A stretch of DNA of 64,000 bases. Source: Geodermatophilus sabuli. GTDB taxonomy: Bacteria; Actinomycetota; Actinomycetes; Mycobacteriales; Geodermatophilaceae. Below are positions 24,790-33,247 of the stretch, one piece after another (the first letter of the stretch is position 1; each line of letters opens with the position of its first letter). The notes below the pieces were generated by a model. The model made no database searches, was not told the origin of the DNA, and saw only the letters and a list, made by a program, of their open reading frames with translations. The stretch spans positions 1-64,000 of the forward strand of contig NZ_JAAGWF010000005.1 in NCBI RefSeq assembly GCF_010686765.1, in the 5' to 3' direction. The position numbers were made by a program, and so were the translations under genes.

Positions 24790-25827
24790 TCAGCAGTCGC
24801 CGGAGGCGATGAGCGCCTCGACGTCCTCGTAGGTGTCCGGGGTCACCATCTGGCTGGTCACGTCGACGGTGCGCCCGGAGGGCTCCTCGCCGTCCCGGAT
24901 GAAGGTCACCAGGGTGTCCATCGCCTGCTTGCCGTTCAGGAACCCGCACAGCGTGATGGTCATGTCCAGCTCACCGGCGGCCACCGCCTGCCGGGCCGGC
25001 TCGCCCCCGTCGGTGCCGATGATGACGATGTCCTCCATGGCGATCCCCCGCTGCTGGGCGGCGAGCACCCCGCCCAGGGCGATGTCGTCGTTGTCGAAGT
25101 AGAGGGCGTCGACGTCGGGGTTGGCGGTGAGCACGTTCTCCGCGGCGGCCAGGCCGGCGTCGGAGCTGAACTCACCGGTGTAGGGGCCCTCGATGACGGT
25201 GATGCCGGGGTTCTCGGCGAAGACCTCCCTCGCCCCCTCCGCCTGCAGCTCGCTGAACAGCAGGCCGCGGATGCCGTGGATGATCGCGACCGTCCCCTGC
25301 CCGCCGAGGGTGTCGACGAGGTACTGCGCCTTCTCCCGGCCGACCTCGGTGTACTCCTTGCCGACGTGGCCGACGACCGACGCCCAGCCGTCCTCCTCGA
25401 TGTCGTTGATCGCCGTGAGCACCGGGATGCCGCCGTCCGACGCCTGCTGGAAGACGGGGATCAGGGCAGCCGGGTCGACGGGGACGACGATCACGCCGTC
25501 CGGCGACTGGGTGAGCGCGTTCTGCACCTGGTCGTACTGCAGCTGCGGATCGGTCTCGCCGTAGGTGACGTTGAGGGTCACGCCCTCGGCGTCGGCCCGC
25601 TCCTGGGCTCCCGCCACGAAGTCCTGGAAGTAGGGCAGGGACCGCGAGTAGAGGTTCATCTCGACGGTCAGGTCGTCGTCGCCACCCCCGCCCCCGGCGG
25701 CGGCTGCCTCGTCGCTGCCACCGGAGCAGGCGGCGAGGGAGAGGACGAGCCCGGCGGCGGTCAGCGCGCCGGCGGTACGCCGGCGGGTGGCCGAGCGGGT
25801 GGAGAGGGGCAGGGTCGAGGTGCGCAC
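24790..25827 (-). CDS. CUT2 (ribose family) ABC transporter substrate-binding lipoprotein
   Basis: 345 residues from GTG 25827 with AGGAGG. Lipobox LAAC (lipid Cys34) and an acidic Gly-rich linker. Type I periplasmic binding fold of the RbsB class: GVIVVPVDPAALIPVFQQA, GIPVLTAINDI, TANPDVDALYFDNDDIALG and VIIGTDGGEPARQAVAAG. Members bind sugars, autoinducer-2, purines or other small polar solutes. It is the last gene of the rbsA-rbsC-rbsB-like set. The catabolic neighbours suggest a non-sugar ligand. Confidence 0.9.
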   Translation of the reverse strand: MRTSTLPLSTRSATRRRTAGALTAAGLVLSLAACSGGSDEAAAAGGGGGDDDLTVEMNLYSRSLPYFQDFVAGAQERADAEGVTLNVTYGETDPQLQYDQVQNALTQSPDGVIVVPVDPAALIPVFQQASDGGIPVLTAINDIEEDGWASVVGHVGKEYTEVGREKAQYLVDTLGGQGTVAIIHGIRGLLFSELQAEGAREVFAENPGITVIEGPYTGEFSSDAGLAAAENVLTANPDVDALYFDNDDIALGGVLAAQQRGIAMEDIVIIGTDGGEPARQAVAAGELDMTITLCGFLNGKQAMDTLVTFIRDGEEPSGRTVDVTSQMVTPDTYEDVEALIASGDC

Positions 25828-25952
25828 GGGTGCCTCCTGGAGGGGTGGTGGACATCGGCCGGGGGACGGCGCTGTCCGGGACCGGAGCGGTACGTGCAGG
25901 CGGGGGGACCTGCGGACGCGCGCGGCACGATCGGGCCAGGCGCGGGCTGGGG

Positions 25953-27080
25953 TCAGCGGGGTGGGGCGGCCGCTGACGGCGGGGGGACGTCGGTGCCGGC
26001 GGCGACCTCGCCGGGTGCCGGATCCGGCGGCGCGGGGGTGGACAGCGCGGGACCGGCGGAGGACGGGGTGACCCGACGGCGGACCAGGCGTCGGCGGAGG
26101 AAGTCCACCGACGCGGCGAGGATGAACACCGTCCCGAGGACCACCTGCTTGTAGTCCTCGCTGATGCCGCTGAGGTCCAGTCCGTTGCGCAGGACCGCGA
26201 TGAGCAGCACGCCCCAGAGGGTGCGCACGACCGAGCCGCGGCCGCCGTTGAGGCTGGTGCCGCCGACGACGACGGCCGCGATCGCCTCGAGGGCCAGCGT
26301 GCCGTTGGCGTTGGGCTGCCCGGACTGCACGCGGACGAGCAGCGCCAGCGCGGCCAGCGCCGTCGCGGCGCCGGCCAGGACGAACACCAGCAGCCGGACG
26401 CGACCCAGCGAGATGCCCGAGAGCCGGGCGGCCTCGGCATTGCCGCCGACCGCGAGCACCTGGTAGCCGAAGACCGTCTGGCGCTGCAGCCACCACAGGA
26501 GCAGGAAGACCGCGGCGGTCCCCCAGACCAGCACCGGCAGGCCGAACAGGCGCAGCGTGGCCACCTCGCGGAAGCCGGAGGGGAGCCCGCTGACCACGCC
26601 GCCGTTGGTCAGGGCGAGCGCGACGCCACCGCAGATGATCATCGTGCCGAGGGTCGCGATGAACGAGGGCACCTGGAGCGCGGTGACCACCAGGCCGTTG
26701 ACCAGGCCCAGCAGCAGCCCGGCCAGCAGGCACACCGCGACCCCGAGCAGGATCGAGCCGGTGTCGACCATCACGGTCGCGCCGATGACGCTGATCAGCG
26801 CCGAGCCGGTGCCCATCGACAGGTCCAGCTGCCCCGCCATGATCACGAACGTGGCGCCGAAGGAGACGATCGCCAGGATCGACGCCTGCATGAGCACGTT
26901 CGTGACGTTGATCCGGGAGAAGAACGCGTCGTTGGTCGCGGACAGGTAGGCGATCAGCGCCAGCAGGACGACCGGGACGAACAGCCGGTCGAAGAGGGCA
27001 CCACGGACCCGCACCTGCGGCCGGGGGGTTCCCTCCCCCGTGGGGTCACTGCGGACAGGGCGTTCACGCATCGCGGTCAT
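25953..27080 (-). CDS. CUT2 ABC transporter permease (RbsC family)
   Basis: 375 residues from ATG 27080, overlapping the ATPase stop (ATGA). About ten membrane helices; the family signature GQLDLSMGTGSALISVIGAT (residues ~85-105) and the EAIAAVVVGGTSLNGGRGSV motif (about 275-295) are clear. An unusually long Pro/Ala/Ser-rich C-terminal tail (~40 residues after RRRLVRRR) lies in the cytoplasm and is not typical of RbsC. It forms the homodimeric channel with the ATPase at 27077-28708. Confidence 0.9.
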   Translation of the reverse strand: MTAMRERPVRSDPTGEGTPRPQVRVRGALFDRLFVPVVLLALIAYLSATNDAFFSRINVTNVLMQASILAIVSFGATFVIMAGQLDLSMGTGSALISVIGATVMVDTGSILLGVAVCLLAGLLLGLVNGLVVTALQVPSFIATLGTMIICGGVALALTNGGVVSGLPSGFREVATLRLFGLPVLVWGTAAVFLLLWWLQRQTVFGYQVLAVGGNAEAARLSGISLGRVRLLVFVLAGAATALAALALLVRVQSGQPNANGTLALEAIAAVVVGGTSLNGGRGSVVRTLWGVLLIAVLRNGLDLSGISEDYKQVVLGTVFILAASVDFLRRRLVRRRVTPSSAGPALSTPAPPDPAPGEVAAGTDVPPPSAAAPPR

Positions 27081-28708
27081 CGGGAGCTCTCCATCCGGAG
27101 GGTCGGGCGAGCGGACGGGATCGAGGAGGACGGCGGGGCGGGGGAAGCCGGGAACGCGCCGTCCGCGGGCGAGGGACCGTGGCCGCGGGGACCGTCCTCC
27201 TCGCCTGCGGTGAGGGCGGTGAGCCGGGCCTGGTCGAGGTCGCCGACGGGGTGGACCCGCGACAGTCCGCCGTGGCGGAAGACCGCGACCCGGTCGGCGA
27301 GCCCGAGGACCTCGCGGACGTCGGTGGAGAACAGCACCACCGCGCCCCCGCCGGCCGTGAACTCGTGCAGCAGGTCGTGGATCTGCGCCCGCCCGCCGAT
27401 GTCGACGCCCTGGGTGGGCTCCTCCACGGCGAGCAGCCGGACGCCGGAGGCGAGCCACTTGGCGACCAGCACCTTCTGCTGGTTGCCGCCCGAGAGGGTC
27501 GACGCCGGGGCGTCGAGGGACGGCATCCGGATGTCCAGCCGGGTCCGGAAGTCCTCGGCCCGGCGCAGCAGCCGGCGCCGGGACACCCGTCCGGCGGTGG
27601 CGACCTGGCCGAGCGACGCGAGCGAGATGTTGACCGCGCACGAGTGCTCGAGGACCAGGCCCCGCGCCTTGCGGTCCTCGGGGATGAAGCCGATCCCCTG
27701 GGCCTGCGCGTCCCGCGCGGTCCGCAGCGGCACCGGGCGACCGTCGATCTCCGCGCGGCCACGCAGGGGCACGTCGCCGCCGACCATGGCGACGAACCGC
27801 GCCGCCCCGGAGCCGACCAGCCCGGTGACCGCGAGGATCTCGCCCACGTGCACGTCGAGGTCGAAGGCGCCGCCGTCGTCGGAGACCCGGACCTCGTGGA
27901 CCCGGAGCAGCACCTCCGGGCGGACCGTCGGCACCGCAGGGCGCAGGGACTCCTGCGGCCGGTCGCCCACCATCAGGCGGGCCATCTCGGCGGTGGTCAG
28001 CCCGGCGCTGGGACGCTCGGCCACCCGCTGCCCGTCCCGCAGCACGGTCACCCGGTCGGCGGTGGCCGCCACCTCGTCCAGCCGGTGGGAGACGAAGGCC
28101 AGCCCGACGCCGTGCGTCCGCAGGGTGCGCATGAGGGTGAGCACCCGGTCGGCGGCGGCCGGCTCGAGCGAGGCGGTCGGCTCGTCGAGGACCAGGAACC
28201 GCGGCTCGGTCACCATCGCCCGGGCGATCTCGACGAACTTGCGCTCGGCGGGGCCGAGCGTGCCGACCAGCGCCCGGGGGTCGAGGTCGACGCCGAGCCG
28301 GTGCAGCAGCTCGCGCACCCGGCGCCGCCAGGCGCGGTGGTCGACGGCACCGAGGCCGGTGACCCGCCGTGGGACGTCCGCGGCACTGGCGAGCAGGGTC
28401 TTCTCGACCGAGAGGTCGGGGAACAGGTTGTAGTTCTGGTGCACGACCGCGACCCCGGCCGCCTGCGCCTGCTGGGGGGTGGCGAGGTGGATCGGCTCGC
28501 CGTCGAGGAGGAGCGTGCCGCCGGTCGGCCGCACCGCCCCGGTGAGCACCTTGATCAGCGTGCTCTTCCCCGAGCCGTTCTCCCCGAGCAGCGCATGGAT
28601 CTCCCCGCCGCGCAGCTCGAAGTCGACCTCGCGGAGCACGACGACCCCCGAGTAGTCGTGGACGGCGGCGCGGACGCCGAAGCGCGTCGCGCCCGTGGTC
28701 GCGGCCAT
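27077..28708 (-). CDS. CUT2 ABC transporter ATP-binding protein (RbsA family, double NBD)
   Basis: 543 residues with two ABC domains. First: Walker A GENGSGKST, the degenerate RbsA-type signature LGPAERKFVEIARA and Walker B FLVLDEPTAS. Second: degenerate Walker A GLVGSGAAR, signature LSGGNQQKVLVAKWL and LLAVEEPTQGVD. This asymmetry (one degenerate site per domain) is normal for RbsA/MglA. A Ser/Pro/Gly-rich tail of ~30 residues follows. It starts 5 bp after the alpha/beta hydrolase stop and overlaps the permease gene by 4 bp. Confidence 0.92.
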   Translation of the reverse strand: MAATTGATRFGVRAAVHDYSGVVVLREVDFELRGGEIHALLGENGSGKSTLIKVLTGAVRPTGGTLLLDGEPIHLATPQQAQAAGVAVVHQNYNLFPDLSVEKTLLASAADVPRRVTGLGAVDHRAWRRRVRELLHRLGVDLDPRALVGTLGPAERKFVEIARAMVTEPRFLVLDEPTASLEPAAADRVLTLMRTLRTHGVGLAFVSHRLDEVAATADRVTVLRDGQRVAERPSAGLTTAEMARLMVGDRPQESLRPAVPTVRPEVLLRVHEVRVSDDGGAFDLDVHVGEILAVTGLVGSGAARFVAMVGGDVPLRGRAEIDGRPVPLRTARDAQAQGIGFIPEDRKARGLVLEHSCAVNISLASLGQVATAGRVSRRRLLRRAEDFRTRLDIRMPSLDAPASTLSGGNQQKVLVAKWLASGVRLLAVEEPTQGVDIGGRAQIHDLLHEFTAGGGAVVLFSTDVREVLGLADRVAVFRHGGLSRVHPVGDLDQARLTALTAGEEDGPRGHGPSPADGAFPASPAPPSSSIPSARPTLRMESSR

Positions 28709-28713
28709 GGCGC

Positions 28714-29520
28714 TCAGCCCGCCGACCTGCTGAGGAACTCCTCGACGGCCTTGTTCAGCGCGGCCGGCTGCTCGAGGAACGCCAGGTGCCCGGCGCGGGG
28801 GATCTCGACGTACTCCGCGCCGGGGATCGCGGCGGCGACCCGCCGGTTGTAGCGCGGGAGGGTGATCCGGTCCTCGTCACCGTGCACGACGAGCACCGGC
28901 ACCGAGATCGACGGCAGCCGGTCGATGGCGTCGTGCGCGAGGTCGGCGGTGAAGTGCCCGATGAAACCGGAGACGTCCTTCGACCCGGTCCACCCCCGCA
29001 GCTCGGCCTCCAGCGCGCAGATGCGGTCGTGCTCCTCCTCCAGCAGCGTCGGCGACCACATCCAGAACGCGAACTTGCCGAACACGTCCATGGGCCCGTG
29101 CTGCAGCGCGTACCGGCGTGACTCGTAGTGGCGCCGGACGTGGTTCTCGTCCGCCGTCCTGGACCAGGTGGACAGCAGCACCACCGAGCGCACCCGATCG
29201 GGGTGGGCCAGCACCAGCTCCTGCGCGGTGCACGAGCCGAGGCTGAAGCCCATGACGTGCGCGGCGTCGATGCCGAGCGCGTCGAGCAGGGCGACGGCGT
29301 CCTCGGCGAGCAGCGCGGGGGTGTAGTCCGAGTCGGTGCAGTCGGCGGTGCCGACGCCGCGCATGTCGTAGGTGATGCAGCGGTACCGGGCGGACAGCTC
29401 CTCGACCTCGTGGGCCCAGGCCCGGCCGCTCATCCCGGTGCCCATGATGAGCAGCAGCGGCTCGCCGGTGCCGGCCTCCCACCAGGTGGTGGTGTGGCCG
29501 TTGATGACCACCTCAGGCAT
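28714..29520 (-). CDS. Alpha/beta hydrolase, enol-lactonase/RutD-like
   Basis: 268 residues, ATG start overlapping the RidA stop by 8 bp. Motifs: LLLIMGTGMSGRAW (oxyanion region), YDMRGVGTADCTD, nucleophile elbow GFSLGSCTA (Ser near residue 93), VLVVHGDEDRIT (acid) and RAGHLAFLEQP (catalytic His). The layout fits 3-oxoadipate enol-lactonase and RutD aminoacrylate hydrolase. Its overlap with a RidA gene recalls the RutC/RutD pair of pyrimidine breakdown, though the rest of that pathway is absent here. Likely hydrolyses an intermediate of the cotranscribed route. Confidence 0.87.
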   Translation of the reverse strand: MPEVVINGHTTTWWEAGTGEPLLLIMGTGMSGRAWAHEVEELSARYRCITYDMRGVGTADCTDSDYTPALLAEDAVALLDALGIDAAHVMGFSLGSCTAQELVLAHPDRVRSVVLLSTWSRTADENHVRRHYESRRYALQHGPMDVFGKFAFWMWSPTLLEEEHDRICALEAELRGWTGSKDVSGFIGHFTADLAHDAIDRLPSISVPVLVVHGDEDRITLPRYNRRVAAAIPGAEYVEIPRAGHLAFLEQPAALNKAVEEFLSRSAG

Positions 29521-29956
29521 CGTCGACCCCCACCTGGGCGGCGCCGGGGACGGCGGCGATGGCCTCCACCTCGATCAACAGCGGTTCCTCGACCAGGCGC
29601 TCGACGAACAGCAGCGTGTTGGGCGGGTAGCCCCCGTCGGGGTAGATGTCGGCGAAGACCTCGCCGCGCACGCTCATGAACTCCGGCAGGTGGGTGCCGC
29701 CGCCGACCAGGTAGGTGGTCATCTTGGCGATGTCGGCGAACGTGCCCCCGACGGCGGCGAGGGCGGTGCCGAGGTTGGCGTAGGCACCGCGGACCTGGTC
29801 GGCGAAGCTGCCGTCGCCGTAGAGCTCGCCGTCCTCGGTCATGCCGACCTGCCCGGCGATCAGCACGGGGTCGCCGTCGGCGACGACGGCCACGTGGGAG
29901 TAGCGGCCCAGCGGCTCGCCGAGACCCTTGGGCTTGCGGTGCAGGTTGACGGTCAC
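29513..29956 (-). CDS. RidA/YjgF/RutC family protein (enamine/imine deaminase-like)
   Basis: 147 residues, GTG start. Chorismate-mutase-like trimeric fold with YSHVAVVADGDPVLIAGQVG, DQVRGAYANLGTALAAVGGT, MTTYLVGG and a C-terminal LLIEVEAIAAVPG. The catalytic Arg of canonical RidA (in the R-ANRT segment near the C-terminus) is replaced in the region GGYPPNTLLFVERL, so the classical 2-aminoacrylate activity is uncertain. Overlaps the hydrolase gene by 8 bp, implying coupled action on an enamine/imine or enol intermediate. Confidence 0.85.
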   Translation of the reverse strand: MTVNLHRKPKGLGEPLGRYSHVAVVADGDPVLIAGQVGMTEDGELYGDGSFADQVRGAYANLGTALAAVGGTFADIAKMTTYLVGGGTHLPEFMSVRGEVFADIYPDGGYPPNTLLFVERLVEEPLLIEVEAIAAVPGAAQVGVDDA

Positions 29957-30050
29957 GGAGGTGCTCCCTTCGGTCGGCCGCCCGGGTCCGGGCAGCGCGG
30001 GATCGGTGGGCCGGCGACGGCCGGCGGTCGGTGCGCGGGGGGTGGGGCCG

Positions 30051-31493
30051 TCAGTCGTGGACGGCGCCGTCCTCGGGGACGAGGGCCTGCTGGCTGCGGT
30101 CGATCTCGTGGGCGATCTCGAGGCCGTCGGTCATCGACCACGGCAGCACGCTGTAGGGCTTGTCCGGGTTGTCGCCGGTGACCATGTCGTAGGTCAGCTC
30201 GGTCTGGCTGTAGATCAGCGGGTCCCGGTCGTTGTGGTACCGGACCATGTCCAGGTCGTCGGGGAACTCCTGGACGACGCCGTCCTTGATGACGATCTCG
30301 ACGTTGCGCTTGTCCACCAGGACGTGCAGGTCGTCGGCCGGGTTGCCCTTCACCACGATGACGTCGGCGAGGTAGCCGGGGAGCAGCTTGCCGAGCCTGC
30401 CCTCCAGGTCCAGCATCTTCGCGCCGTTGGCGGTGGCCGCGAGGATGCAGTCCATGTTCGACATGCCGGCGTAGACCCGCAGCAGCTCCAGTTCGCGGGC
30501 GTGCCACTCGCCGTAGGGGGTGACGGCGAAACCGGTGTCGGTCCCCATGGCGAACTGGACGCCGGCCGCGTGCGCCTTGTGCAGGCTCTCGACGCTCTTC
30601 TCGAGCATCCGGCGGGCCCCGTGGTACTGCGGGTAGGGGGCGCCGGTGAGCTCGGGCCAGTCGCCGAGGTTGGCCAGCAGGAGCAGCGTGGGCACCAGGG
30701 TGACGTCGTTCTCGACGAGCTTCTCGATGCCCTCGTCGGTCATGACGTTGCCGTGCATGATCCAGTCGAAGCCGGCGTCCGCGGCGGCCCGCACCTCGCC
30801 CGGGCCGCGGGCGTGGATGGTGACCTTCTTCCCCAGCTGGTGCACCAGGTCGGCGACGAGCTTCATCTCGTCGTTGGTGAAGGCCTGGTAGTCGCCGTAG
30901 GGGCTGTCGGCCAGCTTGATGAGGTCGACGCCGTTCTTGACCTGGTGCCGGATCTCGTTCTTCATCGCGTCGGCGGTGTTGGTCAGCGTGCCGATGTTGC
31001 CGTCCGGGACGCCGACGGAGTCGGGGAACCAGTCGGTCAGGCCGTTGCTGGTCGTCAGGTAGCGGCCGGCCGCGCTCATCCGTGGCCCCTGCACCAGTCC
31101 GGCCTTGATGCCCTCGCGGATGCCGACGCCGATGTAGTAGCTGCCGCCGGGCTGGGAGATGCTCGTGACGCCGGCCCGCAGCACCTTGCGGGCGTTGGCG
31201 GCCGCGATCAGCGTGCGCATCTCCGCGCTGGTGTAGAGGTCGATCTCCTCCTCGTACCGGGCCTCGCCGTAGGTCATGTGGCAGTGCACGTCGATGAGGC
31301 CGGGCATCACCGTCCGCCCGGTGGCGTCGATCCGCCGCATCTGCTCCTTGGGCGGCATGGGGATGCCGGTGCTGTCCTCACCGACGGCGACGATCGTGTC
31401 GCCGTGCAGGACCACGTCGGTGTCGCGGCGGGGGTCGGCGCCGGTGGCGTCGATGACGGTGCCACCGGTGATCAGGGTCCAGTCCTCGTACAC
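30051..31493 (-). CDS. Metal-dependent amidohydrolase family protein
   Basis: 480 residues, GTG start with AGGAGAGGAG. Amidohydrolase TIM barrel flanked by a small beta-sandwich: VMPGLIDVHCHMTYGEA (HxH ligands, residues ~65-75), VKNGVDLIKLADSPYGD (bridging Lys candidate), KKVTIHARGPGEV and FDWIMHGNVM (His ligands) and AMGTDTGFAVTPYG (Asp). Closest to the imidazolonepropionase/prolidase-like group. Expected to hydrolyse a C-N or lactone bond of the pathway compound. The C-terminal ~60 residues extend beyond the usual family end. Confidence 0.88.
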   Translation of the reverse strand: MYEDWTLITGGTVIDATGADPRRDTDVVLHGDTIVAVGEDSTGIPMPPKEQMRRIDATGRTVMPGLIDVHCHMTYGEARYEEEIDLYTSAEMRTLIAAANARKVLRAGVTSISQPGGSYYIGVGIREGIKAGLVQGPRMSAAGRYLTTSNGLTDWFPDSVGVPDGNIGTLTNTADAMKNEIRHQVKNGVDLIKLADSPYGDYQAFTNDEMKLVADLVHQLGKKVTIHARGPGEVRAAADAGFDWIMHGNVMTDEGIEKLVENDVTLVPTLLLLANLGDWPELTGAPYPQYHGARRMLEKSVESLHKAHAAGVQFAMGTDTGFAVTPYGEWHARELELLRVYAGMSNMDCILAATANGAKMLDLEGRLGKLLPGYLADVIVVKGNPADDLHVLVDKRNVEIVIKDGVVQEFPDDLDMVRYHNDRDPLIYSQTELTYDMVTGDNPDKPYSVLPWSMTDGLEIAHEIDRSQQALVPEDGAVHD

Positions 31494-31608
31494 GGGGACT
31501 CCTCTCCTGGCTGTCGAAGGGTGTGCGGGACCACGGCACGCCCTCCTCGCCGGCGTCCGGCGCCGGGTGGAGGGGTGTCGTGGTGCGTGTGCGGTGGTGG
31601 AGTGCTGG

Positions 31609-32298
31609 TCAGCCGCCGTCGGCGGCGAGGGCGGGGGCGACGTGCGCGGCGGTGCCCTGCAGGTGCGAGCGGATCGCCGCCTCCATCGCGTCGGGATCTC
31701 GCCGGGTGAGCGCGGCGAGCATCTCCCCGTGCTCGCCGTGCGCCACTGCCGCGGAGGGACCCGTGGAGACGAGGATGCGGACGTAGAACTTGGCCCGGGC
31801 CGACAGCGTGCTGATCAGCGCGATCAGTTCCCGGTTCTCACAGGGCGCGTAGAGCGTGGCGTGGAACTGCTGGTTGAGCTGCGCCCAGGCCACCGGGTCG
31901 GTGACGCCCTGCATCGAGTCGTGCAGGTCGTGCACGGCGCGGATGTGGGCGTCCGTGGTGCCGGCGACCACCTTGCGGCCGGCCAGCACCTCGAGCTGCT
32001 CGCGGATCTCGTAGAGGTCGAGCAGCTGCGCGACCGACGGGCGGGTGACCACCGCGCCCCGGTGCGCGTCGAAGGTGACCAGTCCCTCGCTGGCCAGGGC
32101 GTGCAGCGCCTCGCGCAGTGGGGTCCGGCTGATGCCGAGCCGGGCGGCGAGCTCGTCCTGGCGCAGTGGGGTGTCGACCTCGACGCCGCCGCTGATGATC
32201 AGGTCGCGGAGCGCGTCGCGGGTGGCGTCGCGGATCGTGCCGCGCTGGATGGGCGAGAACCCGGCCAGGGCACCGGCGGCTGTGGGGTCAGGGCTCAT
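31609..32298 (-). CDS. GntR family regulator with FCD ligand domain (FadR subfamily)
   Basis: 229 residues from ATG 32298, overlapping the FAH stop by 4 bp. Winged helix-turn-helix: ALRDLIISGGVEVDTPLRQ, DELAARLGISRTPLREALH, LVTFDAHRGAVV (residues ~25-85). The FCD domain holds metal-binding His/Asp: LNQQFHATLYA and AHGEHGEMLAALTRRD. These regulators usually sense a pathway acid and repress the operon they sit in; the palindrome at 34439-34465 in front of the first gene is the best operator candidate. Confidence 0.9.
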   Translation of the reverse strand: MSPDPTAAGALAGFSPIQRGTIRDATRDALRDLIISGGVEVDTPLRQDELAARLGISRTPLREALHALASEGLVTFDAHRGAVVTRPSVAQLLDLYEIREQLEVLAGRKVVAGTTDAHIRAVHDLHDSMQGVTDPVAWAQLNQQFHATLYAPCENRELIALISTLSARAKFYVRILVSTGPSAAVAHGEHGEMLAALTRRDPDAMEAAIRSHLQGTAAHVAPALAADGG

Positions 32299-33200
32299 CC
32301 GGACGCTCCGTGGTCGGTCCCGGCGGCCCCGCCGACCGTGTTGGTCAGCGTGCCCAGCCCGGTGATGCTGATCTCGACAGTGTCGCCCGACCGCAGGAAC
32401 CGCGGCGGGTCGAACCCGATCCCGACCCCCGCCGGAGTGCCGGTCGCGATGACGTCGCCGGCCTGCAGGGTCATGCCGGCGCTGATCGTGGCGATGAGCG
32501 TGGGGACGTCGAAGATCAGGTCGGAGGTCTTCGCGCTCTGCCGCAGCTCCCCGTTCACGCGGGTCTCGACCAGCAGGTCGGTGAGGTCCACCTCGTCGGC
32601 GGTGACCGCGAACGGTCCCATCGGGCAGGACCCGTCCAGCGACTTGCCGAGGAACCACTGGCGGTGGTCGCGCTGCACGTCCCGGGCGGTGACGTCGTTG
32701 ACGATCGTGTAGCCCCAGACGTGGTCGAGGGCCTCCTCGGCCGGGATGCCCCGCCCCCCGCGGCCGATGATGACGGCGAGCTCGGCCTCGTAGTCCAGCT
32801 CGGTGGTCAGCGCGTCGTGCAGCGGGATGACGTCACCGGGCCCGATGACCGAGCTGGGCGCCTTGGTGAAGACCACCGGGCGGTCCGGGACCCCGTTGCT
32901 GGGGGTCGAGTTGTACCCCGAGGCGTCGAACTCCAGCGAGTGCTGGTGGTAGTTCTGGCCGACGCAGATCACGTTGCGCGGCGGGCGCGGGATCGGTGCC
33001 AGCAGGTGGACGTCGGTCAACGGCACCGGGCTGGTCGAGCAGGGCACCGAGTGCGGTGCTCCCCGCTGGATCAGCTCGAGCAGCCCGAGGGGATCGCCGT
33101 CGGCGCTGACCGCGTACCCGTGCGGGACGGGGAACACGTTCTCACCGAGCACCACCCCGACGCCGGGACCGGTGTCGCTGAGGAACGACACGTACTTCAC
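32295..33200 (-). CDS. Fumarylacetoacetate hydrolase family protein
   Basis: 301 residues from GTG 33200 with GGAGG. Classical FAH domain: NVICVGQNYHQHSLEF (residues ~78-93), VVFTKAPSSVIGPGDVIPL, ELDYEAELAVIIGRGGRGI (metal-binding Glu pair), DVTARDVQRDHRQWFLGKS and GDVIATGTPAGVG. Members act as acylpyruvate hydrolases, oxaloacetate decarboxylases or 2-hydroxyhepta-dienedioate isomerases. Placed directly after the FAD hydroxylase, it probably cleaves a ring-opened product, although no ring-cleavage dioxygenase is in this operon. Confidence 0.9.
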   Translation of the reverse strand: MKYVSFLSDTGPGVGVVLGENVFPVPHGYAVSADGDPLGLLELIQRGAPHSVPCSTSPVPLTDVHLLAPIPRPPRNVICVGQNYHQHSLEFDASGYNSTPSNGVPDRPVVFTKAPSSVIGPGDVIPLHDALTTELDYEAELAVIIGRGGRGIPAEEALDHVWGYTIVNDVTARDVQRDHRQWFLGKSLDGSCPMGPFAVTADEVDLTDLLVETRVNGELRQSAKTSDLIFDVPTLIATISAGMTLQAGDVIATGTPAGVGIGFDPPRFLRSGDTVEISITGLGTLTNTVGGAAGTDHGASG

Positions 33201-33247
33201 GAGAGAGCCTCCAGGTTCGTGGGCACGGCAACGGGGCGGTTCCGGGT

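Noticed and set aside
28714-29956. Complete Rut pyrimidine pathway
   Set aside because: Only RutC- and RutD-like proteins occur; RutA, RutB, RutF and RutG equivalents are absent.
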